Positions 1-9,535 are shown, counted from the first letter of the stretch. The stretch: 64,000 nt of DNA from Caballeronia fortuita (GCF_001544835.2 NZ_FCNX02000006.1:124001-188000); one strand, 5' to 3'. Translations and numbers: made by a program. The notes: generated by a model from the letters alone, not told the origin.

Positions 1-181
1 CGACTCGGATCGTCGCTTATCTGTCGAATCAGGTTCCCCCGCGTACGCGGAGATAGGCCTGGACTGCCGTAGAACGGCCGGTGCTGGCGCGTGATTCCTC
101 CGCGTGCGCGGAGATAAACACGCCGAAGCCCCGCGCGAGTGTTGCGGCGTGGTGGTTCCTCCGCCTGCGCGGAGTCAGCCG
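1..181 (+). CRISPR. Degenerate leader-distal end of a type I-E-like CRISPR array
   Basis: Three 28-nt repeats lie at 32-59, 93-120 and 154-181, with an exact 61-bp period and two 33-nt spacers (60-92, 121-153). Positions 1-31 look like the end of another spacer, so the array probably continues to the left. Each repeat starts GGTTCC or GATTCC, has a short GC stem around CGCGTACGCGG and ends GATAAAC-like, as type I-E repeats do. The repeats diverge progressively to the right; the third has lost the GATAAAC end. That is the usual pattern at the leader-distal end, so transcription would run left to right. No cas gene lies in the window. Confidence 0.8.
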
Positions 182-254
182 AGGACCGCTCGACGCATCG
201 GGTACTAGGTACCAAAGCCTCCACCATCGCGGCGATACGGCCCCAGCGCAACTC

Positions 255-518
255 TCACCCCCCAAACCTCTCCCTCGCCGCCTCCACCACCCGCGTCACC
301 GCCTCCACACTCAACCGCGCCGCCACCGCCTTCACATACTCATGATGCCGCGCCTCCAGCGGCGCATCCAGATGCTGCGCATGCAGATACCGAATCAGCG
401 CAATACGCCGGTGCTTCAACGCGATACTCCGATCCAGCAACTTAAGCGCCGCGTCGGCATCGTGCTTCTTGCATGCACGCTCGGAAAGCTGCGCTGCCGC
501 ATCGCGCGATGCGTTCAT
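255..518 (-). CDS. Small unknown protein, last gene of the sarcosine operon
   Basis: This 87-residue soluble protein belongs to no family I recognise. It is mostly helical in appearance, rich in Ala, Arg and Leu, with alternating charged residues and the stretch LKHRRIALIRYLHAQHLDAP in the middle. The ATG at 518 overlaps the stop of the FolB-like gene as ATGA, a strong sign of translational coupling and the reason for this start over one 45 bases upstream. No signal peptide or membrane segment is visible. Its position suggests a role beside sarcosine oxidation or folate handling, but that is inference from context only. Confidence 0.6.
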   Translation of the reverse strand: MNASRDAAAQLSERACKKHDADAALKLLDRSIALKHRRIALIRYLHAQHLDAPLEARHHEYVKAVAARLSVEAVTRVVEAARERFGG

Positions 519-958
519 CTCGCGACCACAACCGCGTCTCGCGCATCGACCCGCAAACGCCATGCATCGAAATCCGCGCGACGCCAGTCGAGTTCAAGCC
601 CGAGCCGCTTCGTACCTTCACGAATTTTGGGCTTGTGCAATGTCAACGTAAGCGCGTCCAACGCCGGCCATTCATCGAACGATAACGCCGCGATCTCCAC
701 CGCCAGCGTCTCCAGCAAACGCGTATGTCCCTTCGTTTCGAGAAACACGCTCACGCGATTGCACCACGCCTCGTAATCGATCAAGCCATCGAGCGATTCA
801 TGCGGCGTGCTGCGATAACGCAGGCTCGCGTCGATGCACACCGGCTGCGGCGCCTCGTGCTCATGCTCATACAGGCCGACACGCGTCTTCACGATCAACT
901 CGTCGACGATCACGCGCCAGCCCTCGCCACTCGCCGCGAGCGGTTCGAACGGCTTCAT
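515..958 (-). CDS. Dihydroneopterin aldolase-like (FolB-family) protein
   Basis: The 147-residue protein resembles the FolB fold: an early WRVIVDELIVKTRVGLYEHE segment matches the FolB N-terminus (valued V-x-x-L-x-x-x-x-x-I-G-x-x-x-x-E), followed by YEAWCNRVSVFLETKGHTRLLETLAVEIA, which fits its conserved helix. FolB makes the pterin precursor of folate. Here the gene sits directly after soxG, whose enzyme loads C1 units onto tetrahydrofolate, so it may support folate supply or have taken another role in C1 metabolism. The ATG at 958 overlaps the soxG stop (ATGA). Housekeeping folB is normally elsewhere, so this is probably a paralogue; whether the catalytic Lys and Glu are kept needs an alignment. 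Confidence 0.7.
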   Translation of the reverse strand: MKPFEPLAASGEGWRVIVDELIVKTRVGLYEHEHEAPQPVCIDASLRYRSTPHESLDGLIDYEAWCNRVSVFLETKGHTRLLETLAVEIAALSFDEWPALDALTLTLHKPKIREGTKRLGLELDWRRADFDAWRLRVDARDAVVVAR

Positions 959-1608
959 GAGAGAAGCGGCGCGGCGGCGTCGAGCATGATCTTCACGAAG
1001 TAGTCCGCGAAGCTGCGGCGCACGATGATCTCGAAACGATCGCCGCCCAGCGGCACGAGCGTAATCGTTGCCTTGAAATAGTGGCTCTGCGCGCACTGGC
1101 CGACGCCGAAGACCTTCGGATGCAGATCGAGCGGACAGCCGCGCGAAAGCACCTCGCGCGTCTTCGGGCCATCGATTTCGAGCACCGTATAACCGCTGCC
1201 AATATCCACCGCCGCCGAGAACTGGCCGACGAACGCATCGCGCAGTTTCGCTTCGAGCGGCGCGGGACGCGATGCATCGTGTGCCGTATCCGAATGCACG
1301 AGCCATTCGTCAGGGCCGAGCCACAGCATCGTGTATCCGTTGCCGCGCGCGATGGTGTTCGCCTTCTCCGGCGGCGCGCAGCCGATCACGCTCTGCACCG
1401 CGCGCGCAAAGGCCGGATCGCGTGTATCGCCGCGCACGTTCACGAGTTCGAGGAACGGCCGCTCGCTCAGACGAAACGCCTTGGGCGAACCACTTTGATG
1501 CGCCTTCATCAACGCATCGGCGCCGACGAGCGGAGACTCCTGCCACACACCCTGTCCGCTGATTGCGCGATCGACGACCGTCGAGGAACCTTTGATCTCA
1601 TTCAACAT
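955..1608 (-). CDS. soxG: Sarcosine oxidase, gamma subunit
   Basis: This 217-residue protein has the SoxG features LVNVRGDTRDPAFARAVQSV near the N-terminus, then AIARGNGYTMLWLGPDEWLV-like and DIGSGYTVLEIDGPKTREVL segments shared with the GcvT-like fold. It is the structural gamma subunit of heterotetrameric sarcosine oxidase, in contact with alpha. The ATG at 1608 lies inside the soxA end (11-base overlap); an in-frame start further upstream would lengthen the overlap and adds residues unlike the family. The stop overlaps the next start as ATGA. Order B-D-A-G is the usual one. Confidence 0.9.
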   Translation of the reverse strand: MLNEIKGSSTVVDRAISGQGVWQESPLVGADALMKAHQSGSPKAFRLSERPFLELVNVRGDTRDPAFARAVQSVIGCAPPEKANTIARGNGYTMLWLGPDEWLVHSDTAHDASRPAPLEAKLRDAFVGQFSAAVDIGSGYTVLEIDGPKTREVLSRGCPLDLHPKVFGVGQCAQSHYFKATITLVPLGGDRFEIIVRRSFADYFVKIMLDAAAPLLS

Positions 1609-4600
1609 GCTGACGTGCTCCTTCGCTGTCGTAGAACACCGAACTGGTGATTTTCGCGTTGACGCGCTTGCCATTGGCGAGCGGAATCATGACCGATTCG
1701 CCGATCTTCTCGAGACCGCCCTTCACGACGGCCAGCGCAATCGAGCGCTTCAGAATAGGGCTGTAATAGCTTGATGTGACGTGTCCGAGCATCGGCGCCG
1801 TATCGCCCTGAAACGGACCGGCAACGATCTGCGCGCCTTCGGGCAGCACGAACGAAGGATCGTCGGTAAGAAGGCCGACGAACTGCTTTCGCCCTTGTTT
1901 TGCAGTATCCGAACGCGTAAGCGAGCGTTTGCCGATGAAGTCCTTCGACTTCGCGACGAGCCCGCCCATGCCGAGGTCGTACGGCGTCATCGAACCGTCC
2001 GTATCCTGGCCGACGATGATGTAGCCCTTCTCCGCGCGCAGCACGTGCATCGTTTCCGTGCCGTACGGTGTGATGTCGAACTCCGCGCCCGCCACCATCA
2101 ACGCTTCCCACACCGCGCGTCCGACATTCGCCGGCACGTTCACTTCATACGCGAGCTCGCCCGAAAAGCTGATGCGCATCACGCGCGCCGATGCGCCCGC
2201 CACCGTGCCGTCGCGATAGCTCATGAACGGAAACGCCGCGTTCGCGAAGTCGATGTCCTGACACACCTTCTGCAGCACCTTGCGGCTGTTCGGGCCGACG
2301 ACCGCGAACGTCGCCCAGTGATCCGTGACGGACGCGAGACGCACGCGCATGTCGGGCCATTCTGTTTGCAGCCAGCGTTCGAGCCACGTGAGTACGCGCG
2401 CCGCGCCGCCGGTCGTCGTCGTCATCATGTAGTGCTGTTCGCCGAGGCGCACGGTCACGCCGTCGTCGAAGATCATGCCGTTCTCGTCGAGCATCAGGCC
2501 ATACCGGCACTTGCCGACTTCGAGCTTGCTCCACGGATTCGTGTACATCCAGTTCAGGAGCTTCGCGGAATCCGGGCCTTGAATGTCGATCTTGCCGAGC
2601 GTCGATGCATCGAGAATGCCGACGCTCTGACGCACCGCGAGCGACTCGCGCGCGACCGCCGCGTGCATGTCCTCGCCCGCCTTCGGGTAGTACCACGGAC
2701 GCTTCCAGTTGCCGACGTCCTCGAACATCGCGCCGTTTTCGACGTGCCATTCGTGGATCGCGGTCTTGCGCACCGGATCGAGAAACTCGCCTAGCTCACG
2801 GCCCGCGAAGGTGCCGAACGTGACCGGCGTGTAGTTCGGGCGGAACGTCGTCGTGCCGGTCTCGGGAATCGTCTTGCCGAGCGCCTGCGCGAGAATCGCC
2901 ATGCCGTTGATATTGCCGAGCTTGCCCTGATCGGTGCCGAAGCCCATCGCCGTATAACGCTTCACATGCTCGACGGATTCGAAACCTTCGCGCGCCGCGA
3001 GATAGATGTCCGCCGCCGATACATCGTTCTGGAAGTCGACGAACTGCTTGGGACCGCGCGTCGACATCTCCTTGTCGCCGACGATCCACAGCGGCAGCAT
3101 CGGCGCTTCGACGATCTCGGCGATCTTCACCGCCTGCGGCTTCGCGACGATATGACCCGCCGCACGCGCCGCGTCCGCGCCCGCTTCGACGCCGGAACGA
3201 ATCCCGCGCGCCAGCGTGAACTCGCCCGCGCATGCGCCGACGCTGCTCTCCGCCTGCATCGCCTTGCCCGGCACGAAGCACGCTTTCTCTTCGTGCCAGT
3301 GCGCCTTGCCGCCCGATTGCGCGAAGAGGTGCAGCACCGGGCTCCAGCCGCCCGACATCGCGACGAGATCGCACGGCAGGTCCGCCTGCTTCTGCCCGAC
3401 CTTGCCCTGCGCGTACGAAGCGACTTCCACCGATGCGACCCGCAGCTTGCCGCGCGCAGCCGTGATGACCGCGTTGTTGATGACGCGCACGCCGTAGCGT
3501 CGCGCGGCCGCGGGCAACGTGCCCTTCGATTCGGCCGGACGCGGATCGACGACCGTCACGTCGGCGCCGGCCGCCTTCAGATCGAGCGCGCATTGATACG
3601 CGTCGTCGTTGTTCGTGAAGACGACCGCGTTGCGGCCCGGCAGCACCGCATAGCGATGCATGTATGTCGACACCGCCGACGCCAGCATGATGCCCGGCAG
3701 ATCGTTGTTGCCGAAGACGATCGGACGTTCGTGCGCGCCGGTCGCGAGCACGACGCGTTTCGCGCGCACTTTCCACATGAGTTCGCGCGTGCCGCTGCGG
3801 CGCGACACCGGCAGATGTTCGGTCAGCCGCTGCGTGATCGTGACGAGGTTGTGATCCTGATAACCGAACGCCGTGCTGCGCGAAAGGATCTTCACGTCGG
3901 GCATCTTGCGCAGTTCGCCTTCGATCTTCTGCACCCATTGCAGCGCGGGCTTGCCGTCGATTTCCGCGCGGCACGACAGCAGCGATCCGCCGAGTTCGCG
4001 CTGATCGTCGACGAGAATCACGCGCGCGCCCGACAAAGCCGCCGCATGCGCCGCCGCGAGACCCGACGGTCCGCCGCCGACCACGAGCACGTCGCAATGC
4101 GCGAAGCACTTGTCATAGCGATCGGCATCGAGTTGCTTCGGTGCTTCGCCGAGACCCGCTGCATCGCGAATCACTTCTTCGTACTTCGGCCAGAACTTGC
4201 GCGGCCACATGAATGTCTTGTAGTAGAAGCCCGCGGGAATGAAGCGCGCGATCTTCTGATTGACCGCCATGCGATCGTTCTCGATGTTCGGCTTCGCGTT
4301 CACGCTCTGCGCGACGAGTCCCTGATACAGCTCCACTTCCGTCGCGCGCGCATTCGGCACGGTGTACGCGCCGGTTTCGAGCTGCACGACTGCATTCGGC
4401 TCTTCGACGCCCGCCGTGATGATGCCGCGCGGACGGTGATACTTCCAGCTACGCGCGACGAAGCGTTCGCCGTTCGCGAGCAGCGCGGACGCGAGCGTAT
4501 CGCCTTCGAAGCCCTGATACGTCTTGCCGTTGAACGTGAAGGTCACGGGGATTGCGCGGTTGATGCGTCCGCCCGCGTTCATGCGGTCTTTCTGGCTCAT
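1598..4600 (-). CDS. soxA: Sarcosine oxidase, alpha subunit
   Basis: The 1000-residue alpha subunit of heterotetrameric sarcosine oxidase oxidises sarcosine to glycine and passes the methyl group to tetrahydrofolate as 5,10-methylene-THF. The N-terminus has the ferredoxin-like segment TFTFNGKTYQGFEGDTLASA. A dinucleotide-binding domain follows with VLVVGGGPSGLAAAHAAA, which holds NAD+ in this subunit. The C-terminal 400 residues are GcvT-like, with FDDGVTVRLGEQHYMMTTTT and ELAYEVNVPANVGRAVWEAL, and form the folate site. Length matches the family. The ATG at 4600 overlaps the soxD stop (ATGA), so the subunits are coupled. Confidence 0.95.
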   Translation of the reverse strand: MSQKDRMNAGGRINRAIPVTFTFNGKTYQGFEGDTLASALLANGERFVARSWKYHRPRGIITAGVEEPNAVVQLETGAYTVPNARATEVELYQGLVAQSVNAKPNIENDRMAVNQKIARFIPAGFYYKTFMWPRKFWPKYEEVIRDAAGLGEAPKQLDADRYDKCFAHCDVLVVGGGPSGLAAAHAAALSGARVILVDDQRELGGSLLSCRAEIDGKPALQWVQKIEGELRKMPDVKILSRSTAFGYQDHNLVTITQRLTEHLPVSRRSGTRELMWKVRAKRVVLATGAHERPIVFGNNDLPGIMLASAVSTYMHRYAVLPGRNAVVFTNNDDAYQCALDLKAAGADVTVVDPRPAESKGTLPAAARRYGVRVINNAVITAARGKLRVASVEVASYAQGKVGQKQADLPCDLVAMSGGWSPVLHLFAQSGGKAHWHEEKACFVPGKAMQAESSVGACAGEFTLARGIRSGVEAGADAARAAGHIVAKPQAVKIAEIVEAPMLPLWIVGDKEMSTRGPKQFVDFQNDVSAADIYLAAREGFESVEHVKRYTAMGFGTDQGKLGNINGMAILAQALGKTIPETGTTTFRPNYTPVTFGTFAGRELGEFLDPVRKTAIHEWHVENGAMFEDVGNWKRPWYYPKAGEDMHAAVARESLAVRQSVGILDASTLGKIDIQGPDSAKLLNWMYTNPWSKLEVGKCRYGLMLDENGMIFDDGVTVRLGEQHYMMTTTTGGAARVLTWLERWLQTEWPDMRVRLASVTDHWATFAVVGPNSRKVLQKVCQDIDFANAAFPFMSYRDGTVAGASARVMRISFSGELAYEVNVPANVGRAVWEALMVAGAEFDITPYGTETMHVLRAEKGYIIVGQDTDGSMTPYDLGMGGLVAKSKDFIGKRSLTRSDTAKQGRKQFVGLLTDDPSFVLPEGAQIVAGPFQGDTAPMLGHVTSSYYSPILKRSIALAVVKGGLEKIGESVMIPLANGKRVNAKITSSVFYDSEGARQHVE

Positions 4601-4908
4601 TTCGACGTGCCTCCGTTGTTTGCAGCATCCGCGTTCATCACAGCCAGCGGACGGTCGAACGTCTCGTAGCCTTGAATTTCATAAGAGACCGTGTCGCGCT
4701 GCACCTTGAACCAGCGGCGGCAGCCTTGCGCATGAATCCATTGCTCGCGATGCACGCCGCGCGGATTTCTGCGCATGAAAAGGTAGTCGCCCCATTCGCG
4801 GTCGGTGAGCTTGTCGGTGTCGAGCGGACGTGCGATATCCGCTTCGCCGCCGCAGGAGAATTCGGTTTCGGCGCGCGGCCCGCACCAGGGGCATTCGATC
4901 AGCAACAT
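4597..4908 (-). CDS. soxD: Sarcosine oxidase, delta subunit
   Basis: The 103-residue delta subunit carries the zinc ligands of this family in their usual places: Cys6 and Cys9 in MLLIECPWCG, His59 and Cys63 in QWIHAQGC. The remainder (ADIARPLDTDKLTDREWGDY, MRRNPRGVHREQW) is the conserved SoxD body. It lies between soxB and soxA and overlaps soxA by four bases. It stabilises the alpha-beta-gamma-delta complex in the cytoplasm. Confidence 0.95.
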   Translation of the reverse strand: MLLIECPWCGPRAETEFSCGGEADIARPLDTDKLTDREWGDYLFMRRNPRGVHREQWIHAQGCRRWFKVQRDTVSYEIQGYETFDRPLAVMNADAANNGGTSK

Positions 4909-4929
4909 GTTTCTTTTTCCTCGATGCGG

Positions 4930-6174
4930 TTAGTGGGCCACGGCGGCAGCGCCGTGTTCGTCGATCAGATGACCGGTATAGAAACGATCCAGCGAGAAAG
5001 GCGCATTCAGCGGATGCGGCTCGTCCTTCGCGATGGTATGCGCGTATGCCCAGCCCGAACCCGGCGTGGCCTTGAAGCCGCCCGTGCCCCAGCCGCAGTT
5101 GAAGTAGAGGCCCTTCACGTCGGTCTTGGAGATGATCGGGCACGCATCCGGCGAGACATCGACGATGCCGCCCCACTGGCGATTCATCCGCACGCGCGAG
5201 AACACCGGGAACATCTCGACGATCGCCTCCAGCGTGCCTTCGATGATGTGGAAGCTGCCGCGCTGGCCGAAGCCCGTGTATTGATCGACGCCCGCGCCGA
5301 TCACGAGATCGCCCTTGTCGGACTGGCTGATGTACGCGTGCACCGCGTTCGACATCACGACCGTGTTCACGACCGGCTTGATCGGCTCCGATACGAGCGC
5401 CTGCAACGGATGGCTTTCGAGCGGCAGGCGCACGCCGGCCATATCGGCGAGCGTCGTCGTGTTGCCTGCCGCCACGACCGCGACCTTCTTCGCCTTGATG
5501 AAACCCTTCGTCGTATCGACGCCCGTCACCTGGCTGCCCTCGCGGCGAATGCCCACGACCTGGCAGTTCTGGATGATGTCGACGCCCGCGCGATCCGCGC
5601 CGCGCGCGAAGCCCCACGCCACTGCATCGTGGCGCGCGACGCCCCCGCGACGCTGAATCGACGCGCCCAGCACCGGATAGCGGCTATTGAGGTTGATCGT
5701 CGGCTCGATCTCCTTGATCTGCTGCGGCGTGAGGAACTCGGCGTCGACGCCATTGAGACGGTTCGCATTCACGCGACGCTCGGTGTCGCGTACGTCCTGC
5801 AGCGTATGCGCGAGGTTCATCACGCCACGCTGCGAGAACATCACGTTGTAGTTGAGGTCTTGCGAAAGCCCTTCCCACAGCTTCATCGCTTTCTCGTAGA
5901 GCGCGGCCGATTCATCCCATAGATAGTTCGAACGCACGATGGTCGTGTTGCGCGCGGTATTGCCGCCGCCGATCCATCCTTTCTCCAGAATCGCGACGTT
6001 CGTGATGCCGTGCTCCTTCGCAAGGTAATACGCGGTCGCGAGACCATGTCCGCCGCCGCCGACGATCACCACGTCGTACTCGCGCTTCGGCTCGGGACTT
6101 CGCCACTGGCGCTCCCAGTTCTCGTGATAAGACATGCCGTTGCGCAGCAGGCTGAAGATGGAATAGCGGCTCAT
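4930..6174 (-). CDS. soxB: Sarcosine oxidase, beta subunit
   Basis: The 414-residue catalytic subunit belongs to the D-amino-acid-oxidase-like FAD family. An FAD-binding Rossmann motif, [20 protein letters not shown], is at residues 33-52. The segment [19 protein letters not shown] contains the histidine (about residue 182) that in heterotetrameric sarcosine oxidases carries covalent FMN. It oxidises sarcosine to an imine intermediate that is handed to alpha. The 21-base gap to soxD contains a short purine-rich ribosome site. The downstream order D-A-G with overlaps shows one transcript. Confidence 0.95.
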   Translation of the reverse strand: MSRYSIFSLLRNGMSYHENWERQWRSPEPKREYDVVIVGGGGHGLATAYYLAKEHGITNVAILEKGWIGGGNTARNTTIVRSNYLWDESAALYEKAMKLWEGLSQDLNYNVMFSQRGVMNLAHTLQDVRDTERRVNANRLNGVDAEFLTPQQIKEIEPTINLNSRYPVLGASIQRRGGVARHDAVAWGFARGADRAGVDIIQNCQVVGIRREGSQVTGVDTTKGFIKAKKVAVVAAGNTTTLADMAGVRLPLESHPLQALVSEPIKPVVNTVVMSNAVHAYISQSDKGDLVIGAGVDQYTGFGQRGSFHIIEGTLEAIVEMFPVFSRVRMNRQWGGIVDVSPDACPIISKTDVKGLYFNCGWGTGGFKATPGSGWAYAHTIAKDEPHPLNAPFSLDRFYTGHLIDEHGAAAVAH

Positions 6175-6202
6175 GGAGTTTCCCTTCTGACGTAGCAGTG
6201 AT

Positions 6203-7597
6203 TCAGCATTCGATGACGTTCACGGCGAGGCCACCGCGCGACGTCTCCTTGTATTTCGTCTTCATGTCGGCGCCGGTTTCGCGCATCGTCTTGATGACCG
6301 AATCGAGCGACACGTAATGCTTGCCGTCGCCCTTCATCGCCATGCGCGCGGCGTTGATGGCCTTGATCGCGCCCATCGCGTTGCGCTCGATGCACGGAAT
6401 CTGCACGAGGCCGCCGACGGGGTCGCACGTCATGCCGAGGTTGTGTTCCATGCCGATTTCCGCCGCGTTCTCGACTTGCGCCGGCGTGCCGCCCATCACC
6501 GCTGCAAGCGCGGCGGCGGCCATCGAACATGCAACGCCCACCTCGCCCTGGCAGCCCACTTCCGCGCCCGAGATCGACGCCGTTTCCTTGTAGATGATGC
6601 CGATGGCCGCGGCCGTCAGAAGAAAGCGGACGATGCCGTCGTCGTTCGAGCCGTGCATGAACTTCACGTAGTAGTGCAGCACGGCGGGAATCACGCCGGC
6701 CGCGCCGTTGGTCGGCGCGGTGACGACGCGGCCGCCCGCCGCGTTTTCCTCGTTGACGGCCATCGCGTAGAGATTGACCCAGTCGAGCATCGACAAGGGA
6801 TCGCGCAACGACTCTTCGGAACGCGAACGCAGCGATGTCGACAGATCGGCGGCGCGCCGCTTCACATGCATCGGGCCGGGCAATTCGCCGCGCTCCTTGC
6901 AGCCGCGCTCGACGCACGCGGCCATCACGCGCCACACCGCGAGCAGGCCTTCGCGCACTTCCGCCTCGCTGCGATTCGCGCATTCGTTCCGCATCGTCAC
7001 GTCGGCGATAGACAGACCTGTCTCCTGACAGATGCGCATGAGATCGTCGCCGGTGCGAAACGGATGCGGCACCGTGTTGCCCGCGCGCAGTCCGTTGACG
7101 CGATCGCCTTCGCGATTCACGACGAAGCCGCCGCCAACCGAGTAATACTCCTTCTCGACGAGCAACTGGCCGTTCTCGTCGAACGCCTGAAAGCGCATGC
7201 CGTTCGGATGCACGATGCTCGATCCCGGCGCGCCCGGCATCAGCTTGCGGTAGAAGCCGATATGCTCGCGCTCCTCGAACACGACATCGTGCTTGCCGAG
7301 CAGCTTCAGGCGCTTCGTCGCGCGAATCTCCGCGAGGCGCGGCGCGATGACGTCCGGATCGATCAGATCGGGCAGTTTGCCTTCGAGACCGAGCAGCACG
7401 GCCTTGTCGGTGCCGTGGCCCTTGCCGGTCGCACCGAGCGAGCCGAACAGCTCCGCGCGCACGCGGGTGACGAAGGCGAGCAGATTGGCATCCTCGATGT
7501 GCGACGCGAACCGGCATGCGGCGATCATCGGCCCCACGGTATGCGAGCTCGACGGTCCTATGCCGATCTTGAACAGATCGAAGACGCTGACGTTCAT
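6203..7597 (-). CDS. sdaA: L-serine dehydratase (L-serine ammonia-lyase)
   Basis: This 464-residue single-chain, iron-sulphur L-serine dehydratase converts serine to pyruvate and ammonia. The N-terminal beta domain starts [20 protein letters not shown], the SSSHT signature. The C-terminal alpha domain has [19 protein letters not shown] and [19 protein letters not shown], which supply the [4Fe-4S] cysteines. The ATG at 7597 is preceded by AAGGGA and matches the family N-terminus; in-frame ATGs 45 and 87 bases upstream add atypical residues. It is first of the sox operon, with 28 bases to soxB, so sarcosine-derived glycine and methylene-THF, once joined as serine, can enter central metabolism. 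Confidence 0.93.
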   Translation of the reverse strand: MNVSVFDLFKIGIGPSSSHTVGPMIAACRFASHIEDANLLAFVTRVRAELFGSLGATGKGHGTDKAVLLGLEGKLPDLIDPDVIAPRLAEIRATKRLKLLGKHDVVFEEREHIGFYRKLMPGAPGSSIVHPNGMRFQAFDENGQLLVEKEYYSVGGGFVVNREGDRVNGLRAGNTVPHPFRTGDDLMRICQETGLSIADVTMRNECANRSEAEVREGLLAVWRVMAACVERGCKERGELPGPMHVKRRAADLSTSLRSRSEESLRDPLSMLDWVNLYAMAVNEENAAGGRVVTAPTNGAAGVIPAVLHYYVKFMHGSNDDGIVRFLLTAAAIGIIYKETASISGAEVGCQGEVGVACSMAAAALAAVMGGTPAQVENAAEIGMEHNLGMTCDPVGGLVQIPCIERNAMGAIKAINAARMAMKGDGKHYVSLDSVIKTMRETGADMKTKYKETSRGGLAVNVIEC

Positions 7598-7945
7598 TGG
7601 CGTGTCCCTTGGGTTGGCGAGGTATCTCGGTATGGCGTTCATTGCACCAAAGCCTGAAAAGTCGCGATAGAACAAAAACGCCATCGAAATGGGACCGCGG
7701 CGTCAGCGCCGTTCTGAGCCAGCCGACGACACGCGAAACGCGCGCATTTCCGACGCGGCGACGCGCGTAACAGAGCATTTCGCCGCCGGCGCGTTTTTGC
7801 GCATCTTCGTTGCACATTCACGGATTTTTGAGACTGGTCCGAGGCGTCGGACGGACGGGCATCGGTATATTCCCTAGGCTCTCGGGTGGTCCATGCCGCA
7901 CGTTCGGAACACCGATTTTTATCCCGCTACTTTCGGTCTGCATCG
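7598..7945. other. Divergent intergenic region between sdaA and a small membrane protein gene
   Basis: This 348-base stretch holds the start regions of two divergent genes. Apart from the SD-like AAGGGA for sdaA I see no confident promoter. I looked for the paired-aptamer core of a glycine riboswitch, which would suit serine/glycine genes, and could not identify one. Several GC-rich inverted repeats (for example around 7697-7710) are not followed by T-runs. Confidence 0.4.
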
Positions 7946-8260
7946 ATGGAAACTCACGCTCTCCCCGACCAGTTCTTCAAATCCTGGATTCTCGCTTTCC
8001 TCATCGGCGTGGCCGTCGTCGGCACGCTTCAGGCAGTGGATCTTCTCGCCATCGATCGCGTGCTCACGCGCCAGGCGCCCGTCTGGGGCGCGCTCATGCT
8101 GCTCTGTTCGATCGATCCCGTGCTGCGCTACCTCGGGGTGTTGAAGGCCGAAATCGAGCAGCGCTGGGGCGACTACACAATTGCAAGCGTGCTCGGCCGC
8201 GCGACCGGCGCGCTCATCGGCGGCGCCTTCGCCTGGGGTTTCGCGGTGCTCGGCGGCTGA
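7946..8260 (+). CDS. Small integral membrane protein, unknown
   Basis: This 104-residue protein starts METHALPDQFFKSWILAFLI. It has a hydrophobic segment at about 12-33, a second around APVWGALMLLCSIDPVLRYL, and a third at the C-terminus (ATGALIGGAFAWGFAVLGG), giving two or three membrane spans. The ATG at 7946 puts the first charged residues just before the first span; longer in-frame versions add a non-hydrophobic arginine-rich leader. I recognise no family. It reads away from sdaA and precedes a GlxA-type regulator by 137 bases; joint function is not indicated. Confidence 0.6.
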   Translation: METHALPDQFFKSWILAFLIGVAVVGTLQAVDLLAIDRVLTRQAPVWGALMLLCSIDPVLRYLGVLKAEIEQRWGDYTIASVLGRATGALIGGAFAWGFAVLGG

Positions 8261-8397
8261 CGCGCGCAGTCTTGCTCAATCGCCATTCGAGCGGCCGGTG
8301 TCTCACGACGCCGGCCGCTTTCCATTTCTGACGCACGCCCGATGCGCGCGGCCGAGTGATATGCTCGCTGGATAACGTCCAGCCGCATGTTTCCCGC

Positions 8398-9486
8398 ATG
8401 AATGCCGCAGAGCCTCTTCCGCCGTCGTCCGTCGACGGTCAATCGAAATCGCGCATCCGCTTCGGCATCATCCTGCTGCCGAATTTCACGCTGACCGCGT
8501 TCTCCGGTTTCGTCGATTTATTGCGCCTTTCCGCCGACGAAGGCGATTTCAGCCGCCCGGTGCGCTGCTCGTGGAGCGTGATCGGCGAGACGCTCGCGCC
8601 GGTGCGCGCGAGTTGCGGCATCCAGATCACGCCGTGGGAAACCTACGATCAGGCCGAGCCGTTCGATTACGTCGTCGTGGTCGGCGGCCTGCTGCATTCC
8701 GGTCCCGCCACGAGCGATGCGACGCTGCAGTTCATCCGCCGCGCGGCCGCATCGAACGCGACGCTCGTCGGCATGTGCACCGGCGTGTTCTCGCTGATGC
8801 GCGCGGGCGTGCTCGAAGGGCATCGCGTCTGCGTGAGCTGGTTCCACTACTGGGATTTCGTCGAGCGATTTCCGCACGCCGACGAACAATCGCTCGTCGC
8901 GGACCGGCTGTTTGTCATCGACAGAAGACGCATCACGTGCTCGGGCGGGCGCGCATCGATCGATGTCGCCGCCGCCATTCTTTTGCGTCACTTCGAAACG
9001 GCGACGGTGCAGAAGGCGCTACGCATCCTGCTCGTCGACGACATGCAAAAGGGCAACGCGCCGCAGCCGCATCCGCCGGGACTCGCGCCCGCGACGCATC
9101 CGAAGGTCAAACGTGCGATCCTGTTGATGGAGCAGCACGTCGGCCGTTCGCTCACGCTCGATGAACTCGCGCACAAGCTCGATCTGTCGACGCGGCAACT
9201 GGAGCGCCTCTTCAAGGCGGAAACCGGCAAGGCGCCGCAGGCGTACGCGAAGCAAGTGCGGCTGCGCACGGCCGCGTGGCTGCTGACGAGTTCGGACAAG
9301 ACCGTCGCGGATATCGCATCGAGTTGCGGCTTCTCGGACGCATCGCATCTGGGCCGCGAATTCCGCAAGCAGTTCGGCCTGCCGCCGATGATGTATCGCG
9401 AGCAGGGCGGCGCACCGGACGCGCAGGACGCGCATCAGGCAATGGACTACGACGAGACTTTCCCGGGCCGCGCGCAGGCAATCTAG
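8398..9486 (+). CDS. GlxA-family (DJ-1/PfpI-AraC) transcriptional regulator
   Basis: The 362-residue protein joins an amidotransferase-like sensing domain to an AraC DNA-binding domain. Residues 20-190 (RFGIILLPNFTLTAFSGFVD, DYVVVVGGLLHS, TLVGMCTGVFSLMRAG) are the DJ-1/PfpI-like part; the Cys in GMCTGVF sits at the nucleophile elbow. The C-terminal 100 residues contain two helix-turn-helix units, LTLDELAHKLDLSTRQLERL and TVADIASSCGFSDASHLGRE. Relatives control carnitine, betaine, dimethylglycine and arginine catabolism. It precedes a class II aldolase gene on the same strand and lies between sox and choline-uptake genes, so a quaternary-amine or amino-acid signal is plausible. Confidence 0.85.
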   Translation: MNAAEPLPPSSVDGQSKSRIRFGIILLPNFTLTAFSGFVDLLRLSADEGDFSRPVRCSWSVIGETLAPVRASCGIQITPWETYDQAEPFDYVVVVGGLLHSGPATSDATLQFIRRAAASNATLVGMCTGVFSLMRAGVLEGHRVCVSWFHYWDFVERFPHADEQSLVADRLFVIDRRRITCSGGRASIDVAAAILLRHFETATVQKALRILLVDDMQKGNAPQPHPPGLAPATHPKVKRAILLMEQHVGRSLTLDELAHKLDLSTRQLERLFKAETGKAPQAYAKQVRLRTAAWLLTSSDKTVADIASSCGFSDASHLGREFRKQFGLPPMMYREQGGAPDAQDAHQAMDYDETFPGRAQAI

Positions 9487-9535
9487 CAGCATCTGTACTC
9501 GTTTTCCGCGGCTCATCAAACCAAGGAGGAACGGC

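Noticed and set aside
241-262. ACTCTCACC near the CRISPR remnant as another iteron
   Set aside because: It lacks the CCCGNAAA half and matches only the common CTCACC end.
2966-4669. A 567-codon open frame on the plus strand opposite soxA
   Set aside because: It is antisense to a gene with clear domains, is Arg/His-rich with no motif, and reflects GC-rich codon bias.
7598-7945. Possible glycine riboswitch upstream of sdaA
   Set aside because: The conserved aptamer cores could not be found in either orientation.
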